From: an uncultured Lachnospiraceae bacterium
GTDB lineage: Bacteria > Bacillota > Clostridia > Lachnospirales > Lachnospiraceae
Length of the DNA: 17,991 bases
Assembly: GCA_934370915.1 (NCBI GenBank)
Contig: CAKRNI010000030.1
Span: forward strand, 1-17,991
Reading direction: 5' to 3'
Below the pieces are notes generated by a model. That model made no database searches, was not told where the DNA came from, and saw nothing but the letters and a program-made list of their open reading frames with translations. How positions within the stretch are numbered: the first letter of the stretch is position 1; each line of letters opens with the position of its first letter. The position numbers were made by a program, and so were the translations under genes. This document shows, piece after piece, positions 13,940-17,991 of this stretch.

Positions 13940-14145
13940 GAGAACAGGCGGATAGCAGGTAAAAGGGAAACAGGTGGAAGACCTGTACGATCTCGTCACT
14001 GTGAGCAGGGAATACAAGGTCATGTGCGAACGCACGGTCACTGAAGAAAACGGGGCAGTCTGATAAACTGCCGCGAAGGCTTTGGGAAGGCGGTCTTGTG
14101 TGATGATCTGTGAGTCAGGAAACCTGCCGGACTGCTGGTACAGGA
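13940..14145 (+). ncRNA. Cobalamin (B12) riboswitch aptamer
   Basis: The conserved sequence blocks occur in order: AAAAGGGAA (13961-13969), AGGTGGAAGACCT (13972-13984), GTCACTGTGA (13995-14004), TGGGAAGGC (14083-14091), and the B12 box AGTCAGGAAACCTGCC (14113-14128). AGCAG (13954-13958) and CTGCT (14132-14136) can close the P1 stem. Known role: binding of adenosylcobalamin or a related corrinoid usually turns the downstream gene off. Short open frames crossing this region are not genes. Confidence 0.95.
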
Positions 14146-14187
14146 AGAAAATTTCCAGATCACGAGGCATTGATCGTACCGTTTATG

Positions 14188-14216
14188 TGTCGGCTGACTC
14201 CAGCGGACATCTTTTT
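14188..14216 (+). terminator. Expression-platform terminator of the B12 riboswitch
   Basis: TGTC-G-GCTG (14188-14196), ACTC loop, CAGC-G-GACA (14201-14209), followed by a T-rich run (14210-14216, TCTTTTT). This is a suitable intrinsic terminator between aptamer and coding region. The stretch from 14217 to the ribosome binding site near 14385 holds no gene. Confidence 0.65.
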
Positions 14217-14393
14217 CTGATGCATAAGCATTTCGGTATTCGAAAATTCTCAAATGGAACATCTCCATACCAACTCCGAAGTTATAAATAAAATACAGCT
14301 ATCCATCAGCCCTGTACAATTACCGGGTCGGTTACAGATAAGGATAGGCCGAGAGGCAAAACAATTCAATATTTACACAACCTGGAGGAGAAC

Positions 14394-16037
14394 ATGAAGA
14401 AGAAACATGCAAGTCTGCTCTTAGCGGCAGCAATGGCGGCATCCGTAATCTCCGGATGCGGAAACAGCGCGAACAACAGTGCGGCAGAGACAGAAAAGAC
14501 AGAGACAACTGCAGCGGCAGCGACAAGCGCAGCGGAGGAAACAACAGCAGCCGAGGCAGCAGAAGACACAGAGAAAAACGAGACAGATGAGGTTGTTATT
14601 GCGACTCCGCGTGACGCTGTACAGGGAAGCGGAGACGCTTACTACTGTTGGGAAGGCGCTTACGTATGGGAAGCTCTCACAGCGAACAACGGCGGCGTGA
14701 TCGATCCGTGGCTTGCAAAATCCTGGGAGCACAACGACGACTGTACCGAGTGGACATTCAACCTGCGGGATGACGCGTATTTTACAGACGGAGTCCAGTT
14801 CAATGCTGACGTATGCTTAAAGAACATCGAACGCTGGGGCCACGGAATTACCTCCACATATACGACACTCAGCATCGAAAAATCTCTCCCGAACCTCGAT
14901 AAGATGGAAAAAGTCGATGATTTCACTGTAAAATTCACCTTCACACAGCCGATCACGACTCTTGAGTACGTTCTTTCCGACTATGGCAGCCCGATGTACA
15001 GCCCGAACTGCTTCGACGAGGAGACAGGCGTGATCTCCGACTACGCGATCGGTACCGGTCCGTATAAGATCACTGACCATGTGGAATCCGAGTATGTGAC
15101 TCTTGAGAGAAATGACAACTACTATGGCGAAAAGGGTAAAGTAAAGACCTTCAAGATCCGCTGCATTCCGGATGCCGAGACACGTGTATCCGCATTAAAA
15201 TCCGGTGAAGTTCTCGGACTTGCGGACAACGGCGCGATCACCATGGACGCTGCGAAGAATCTCTGCGATACAGACTCCAATTTTGAGATGGACAGCACTC
15301 CGAGCCATATGACCGAGTACATCATGTTCAACGATAAGAACGAGTATCTTGCAGACAAGCGCATGAGAGAGGCATTCAACCTCGCTACAGACCGCGACAG
15401 CATCTGCAGCGTGATCTACGGCGGACTCTTACAGCCGGCATACTCCTTCTTGAGTACCCAGTCCACATTTCATCTGGATATCCAGGGAACTTATGACATG
15501 GAGCAGGCAAAAGCCCTCGCAAAAGAGGTTCTCGGCGACAAGACTGTTGACATGACCATGATCATCCGTTCCAGCACAGCATCTGATTACAACTGCAAGG
15601 CTGTTGCAGAGTACTTAAAGCAGGTTTACGCAGAACTCGGCGTCAATATCAACATCGAGATTGTAGATTCCTCCCTCTACAAAGAGAGACAGCAGGAAGG
15701 CACCTACGATATGACACTCACCGTATTCGGAATCAACAACGCGGATCCGACTTCCACATTTAAGCAGTACTTCGCAAGCGAAGGAAACAGCAACACCACA
15801 TTAAACTACAACTACTACAACGAGAAGATCGATGAGCTCGTTGCGAAAGCTCCGACCATCGCTGACGTGGAGGAGCGCAGCAAGATCTACGACGAGATCC
15901 AGCAGGAACTCTTCGATGACAGCGCATGCGTTCCGATCTGCTACCAGATCAACGTAAATATCCACAACAAAGCGATCACACACTACGCGGGAAAGACCTT
16001 CGGCGTCGGCCTTCCGACTATTTCCTGGGTAAAATAG
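14394..16037 (+). CDS. Family-5 extracellular solute-binding lipoprotein (NikA/oligopeptide type) under B12 control
   Basis: 547 residues from ATG 14394, behind GGAGGAG. Signal peptide with lipobox VISGC (lipid-attached Cys22), then a low-complexity Ala/Thr/Glu/Ser linker (about 23-65) as a surface spacer. The mature domain has SBP_bac_5 marks: PWLAKSWEHNDDCTEWTFNLRDDAYFTDG, AIGTGPYKI, NDNYYGEKGKVKTFKIRCIPDAETR. These blocks resemble E. coli NikA at least as well as peptide-binding OppA/DppA. Known role: captures nickel chelate, peptide or similar ligand for an ABC importer. The B12 riboswitch upstream suggests cobalt, a corrinoid precursor or a B12-replaceable nutrient (inference). The two permeases follow after 139 nt holding a hairpin, which probably makes this gene the most expressed. 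Confidence 0.93.
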   Translation: MKKKHASLLLAAAMAASVISGCGNSANNSAAETEKTETTAAAATSAAEETTAAEAAEDTEKNETDEVVIATPRDAVQGSGDAYYCWEGAYVWEALTANNGGVIDPWLAKSWEHNDDCTEWTFNLRDDAYFTDGVQFNADVCLKNIERWGHGITSTYTTLSIEKSLPNLDKMEKVDDFTVKFTFTQPITTLEYVLSDYGSPMYSPNCFDEETGVISDYAIGTGPYKITDHVESEYVTLERNDNYYGEKGKVKTFKIRCIPDAETRVSALKSGEVLGLADNGAITMDAAKNLCDTDSNFEMDSTPSHMTEYIMFNDKNEYLADKRMREAFNLATDRDSICSVIYGGLLQPAYSFLSTQSTFHLDIQGTYDMEQAKALAKEVLGDKTVDMTMIIRSSTASDYNCKAVAEYLKQVYAELGVNINIEIVDSSLYKERQQEGTYDMTLTVFGINNADPTSTFKQYFASEGNSNTTLNYNYYNEKIDELVAKAPTIADVEERSKIYDEIQQELFDDSACVPICYQINVNIHNKAITHYAGKTFGVGLPTISWVK

Positions 16038-16068
16038 GAGTAACATCTGTGATCTGTATTCTTGCGTT

Positions 16069-16104
16069 CAGTGCGGCAAGTCTGCAGACCTGCTGAACGG
16101 TTAC
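16069..16104 (+). repeat. 36-nt interspersed repeat, copy 2
   Basis: Matches the reverse complement of 126-161 at 31 of 36 positions. It contains GTCTGCAGAC, a perfect 10-bp palindrome that is degraded in copy 1. It lies between the binding-protein gene and the first permease. Its last bases overlap CGGTTACAGATAAG, which occurs again at 14329-14342 before the binding-protein gene. Confidence 0.6.
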
Positions 16105-16128
16105 AGATAAGTTTTCATATGAATTTGG

Positions 16129-16163
16129 CAGGGCTGTCTGAAAAAGGCAGTTCTGCTGTTTTT
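16129..16163 (+). terminator. Intercistronic attenuator between binding protein and permease genes
   Basis: CAGGGCTGTCT (16129-16139) pairs at all 11 positions (three of them G-T) with AGGCAGTTCTG (16145-16155) around a five-base loop, and TTTTT follows at 16159-16163, just before the ribosome binding site. Partial termination or 3'-end protection here would give excess binding protein over permease, a common arrangement in ABC importers. Confidence 0.6.
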
Positions 16164-16176
16164 GAAAGGAACACAT

Positions 16177-17130
16177 ATGGCACTTTTAAAGTACATTCTG
16201 AAAAAAATGCTGATGCTTTTGCCGGTGCTCGTCGGGATCAGCATCATTGCCTTTGCGCTTGGAATCATGTCGCCGGGAGATCCGGTGGATCAGGTACTGA
16301 ACCCAAATGGAAATGAATCCTACACGCAGGCGGAATATGATGCCATGGCGGCAAAGATGGGTCTCGACCAGTCGGCTGTTGTCCAGTATTTCAACTGGGT
16401 CGACGGTCTGGTGCACGGTGACCTCGGAAGATCCTTTTTCACGAATAAAAGTGTCATGGACCAGCTTGTGAAGCGGATCCCAATTTCCTTAAAACTTGCG
16501 GGCTTCAGTATGCTCTTAACGATCCTGTTCGGCGTGGGCTTCGGGATCCTGATGGCGGTGAGAAAAGACCGGCTGTTGGATCATGTTCTGGGGACATTTT
16601 CCACGGCTGCCCTGTCTGTCCCGGGCTTCTGGATCGCCATCGTTCTGATCTTTCTCTTTGCGGAACAGTGGAAGCTTCTGCCCAGCAGCGGTATTTCCGG
16701 CGGATCCGGCTTTATTCTTCCGGCAGTCACACTGGCGCTCCCGAGTATCGGCGTCTGCGCAAGGCTGACACGAAGCGCGATCCTCGACGAGATCGGACGC
16801 CAGTATATGACCGTGGCGGACGCGAAAGGTATGAGCCGTCGTCATGCGGTGGTCTGCCATGCCTTCGGAAACGCCCTGATTCCGATCATCACCTATCTGG
16901 GAAACCATATGGCAGGCATTATCGGAGGTGCGTCCATCGTGGAGACGATCTTCGCGATCCCCGGAATCGGAAGCTACGCCATCGCGGGCGTACAGTCGAA
17001 AGATTATTATGTGGTGCAGGCCTATGTCCTGTTTTCCGGCTGCATCTATGTCCTGACAAATATCCTGATCGATCTGATCTACATCGCGCTCGATCCGAAA
17101 ATCCGCGCGGGAGAGGCGGTGGAATCATGA
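16177..17130 (+). CDS. ABC importer permease, DppB/NikB type
   Basis: 317 residues from ATG 16177 (MALLKYILKKMLML), with GAAAGGA 6 nt upstream. The in-frame TTG at 16162 would place this site inside the gene. It starts with the typical RLL-like hydrophobic helix and MSPGDPVDQVL, then HGDLGRSFF and the BPD_transp_1 domain. The ATPase-contact (EAA) loop is about 210-235 (YMTVADAKGMSRRHAVV...ALIPII). Five to six membrane helices are visible. Known role: inner-membrane half of an oligopeptide/nickel-type importer. Its stop overlaps the next start (ATGA), so the pair is translationally coupled. Confidence 0.93.
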   Translation: MALLKYILKKMLMLLPVLVGISIIAFALGIMSPGDPVDQVLNPNGNESYTQAEYDAMAAKMGLDQSAVVQYFNWVDGLVHGDLGRSFFTNKSVMDQLVKRIPISLKLAGFSMLLTILFGVGFGILMAVRKDRLLDHVLGTFSTAALSVPGFWIAIVLIFLFAEQWKLLPSSGISGGSGFILPAVTLALPSIGVCARLTRSAILDEIGRQYMTVADAKGMSRRHAVVCHAFGNALIPIITYLGNHMAGIIGGASIVETIFAIPGIGSYAIAGVQSKDYYVVQAYVLFSGCIYVLTNILIDLIYIALDPKIRAGEAVES

Positions 17131-17966
17131 GAAAATTAAAAGAGCTCCGCCTGTCAGCGAAGGCGAAGATCGGTCTTGTGATCTTATTTATCATTCTTCT
17201 CACCAGCGTCCTTGCACCGGTTCTTGCACCATATGATCCACTGGTATCGAACCTGTCTGAGGCGCTTCAGAAACCGTCGGCTGTCCATCTTTTAGGGACC
17301 GACAATATCGGAAGAGACACCCTGAGCCGCGTTCTCTACGGCGGAAGACAGTCGATCTTATTGGCATTGGCAGCGACGGTCCTTTCTATGCTGCTGGGGT
17401 TCATTCTGGGACTCTTTGCGGGATATTTCGGGGGCTGGATCGACGGAGTCATCACGACGATCTCCAGCATCTTTCAGGGACTTCCGGGGCTGACGCTTAT
17501 GATCGCGGTGGCGGGACTCTTAGGACAGGGAGTGAGGAGTATGCTGATCGCTATTGTGATCAATTCCTGGGTGGGATTTTCGAGGATCGTCCGGGGCGAG
17601 GTCATGAAATTAAAACAGGAGAGCTTTATTAAGGGACTGCGGACCATCGGAGCCGGAGATCTCCGAATCCTGTTTCTCCATATTTCACCGAATATTTTAG
17701 GAACTCTGTGCGTGCTTTTTGCCACACGGATCGCAGGCAATGTAATTTCCGTGGCGTCTATGAGCTATCTTGGACTGGGCCTTCAGCCGCCGACTCCTGA
17801 CTGGGGCGTTATGATCAATGACGCGAGACAGTATTTCAGGCAGGAACCGCTGCTGGTTGTTGCACCGGGACTCTGTATTCTGCTTCTTTCTCTGAGCATC
17901 AACCTGTTGGCGGACGAACTGCGCGACCGGCTGGATGTGAGGAAAGATGTGATGAAGAATATGTAG
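17127..17966 (+). CDS. ABC importer permease, DppC/NikC type
   Basis: 279 residues from ATG 17127, overlapping the stop of the first permease by ATGA. The same frame is open far upstream, but that part is the shadow of the preceding gene. N-terminal marks APVLAPYDPL and HLLGTDNIGRDTLSRVLYGGRQSI are diagnostic of the DppC/NikC subfamily. The EAA loop is about 163-190 (SFIKGLRTIGAGDLRILFLHISPNILG), followed by GLGLQPPTPDWGVMIND. It pairs with the preceding permease as the transmembrane heterodimer. The ATPase genes expected next would start beyond the 25 nt left in the window. Confidence 0.95.
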   Translation: MRKLKELRLSAKAKIGLVILFIILLTSVLAPVLAPYDPLVSNLSEALQKPSAVHLLGTDNIGRDTLSRVLYGGRQSILLALAATVLSMLLGFILGLFAGYFGGWIDGVITTISSIFQGLPGLTLMIAVAGLLGQGVRSMLIAIVINSWVGFSRIVRGEVMKLKQESFIKGLRTIGAGDLRILFLHISPNILGTLCVLFATRIAGNVISVASMSYLGLGLQPPTPDWGVMINDARQYFRQEPLLVVAPGLCILLLSLSINLLADELRDRLDVRKDVMKNM

Positions 17967-17991
17967 TGTCAGAGAGCAGTGATTGAAAATC

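Noticed and set aside
13758..13955. Short plus-strand frame of 65 codons
   Set aside because: It spans the yfcE terminator, the promoter and the beginning of the B12 riboswitch.
16668..17126. Upstream extension of the second permease frame
   Set aside because: It is Arg-rich and out of frame over the first permease. The DppC-like protein begins at ATG 17127 with an ATGA overlap.

Overview
The window looks like a chromosomal segment of a low-to-mid GC Firmicute, most likely a clostridium of the Lachnospiraceae type. The basis is strong AGGAGG-like ribosome binding sites, a T-box leader, a cobalamin riboswitch, YhaM, MutS2, the short form of CstA and clostridial-style sigma-A promoters. No database search was possible, so all family names rest on motifs read by eye.

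Layout. (1) 1-62, minus strand: the first 20 codons of mutS2, leaving the window. (2) 380-2914: a promoter, a leader hairpin, a membrane-anchored HtrA-like protein with a PDZ domain but no catalytic triad, then the exoribonuclease YhaM. (3) 3067-5457: promoter, T-box riboswitch with terminator, a very stable palindromic element, the CstA transporter and a terminator. (4) 5575-7191: promoter and an RlmD/RumA-type 23S rRNA m5U methyltransferase. (5) 7192-12362: a visibly AT-richer accessory block. It holds an unrecognised three-gene operon (a multi-helix membrane protein with His/Asp motifs, an 85-aa YkgJ-type cysteine cluster protein, and a glycine-zipper/coiled-coil protein), a decayed scrap of a fic gene, a terminator, a short pseudoknot-capable ncRNA followed by abiF (an Abi_2/HEPN protein), and a Fic protein with its own inhibitory motif and winged-helix tail. 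(6) 12364-13843: ordinary backbone again, with a 76-aa hypothetical, a GNAT acetyltransferase, a YfcE phosphodiesterase and a terminator. (7) 13854-17966: promoter, cobalamin riboswitch with terminator, a family-5 (NikA/Opp-like) lipoprotein and two permeases. Any ATPase genes would lie beyond the right edge.

How it works together. The accessory block reads as a small defence or toxin-antitoxin island between backbone genes. The best-supported unit is ncRNA plus abiF: the ncRNA ends in a terminator 22 nt before the abiF start codon, and the loop of its terminator hairpin is complementary to its own 5' part, an H-type pseudoknot arrangement fitting an RNA antitoxin. The three-gene operon upstream is the best candidate for something undescribed. 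In the backbone, two transporters are under unusual-looking RNA control: CstA behind a T-box (specifier probably ATC, isoleucine) and a nickel/peptide-type ABC importer behind a B12 riboswitch, which points to cobalt or a corrinoid-linked substrate.
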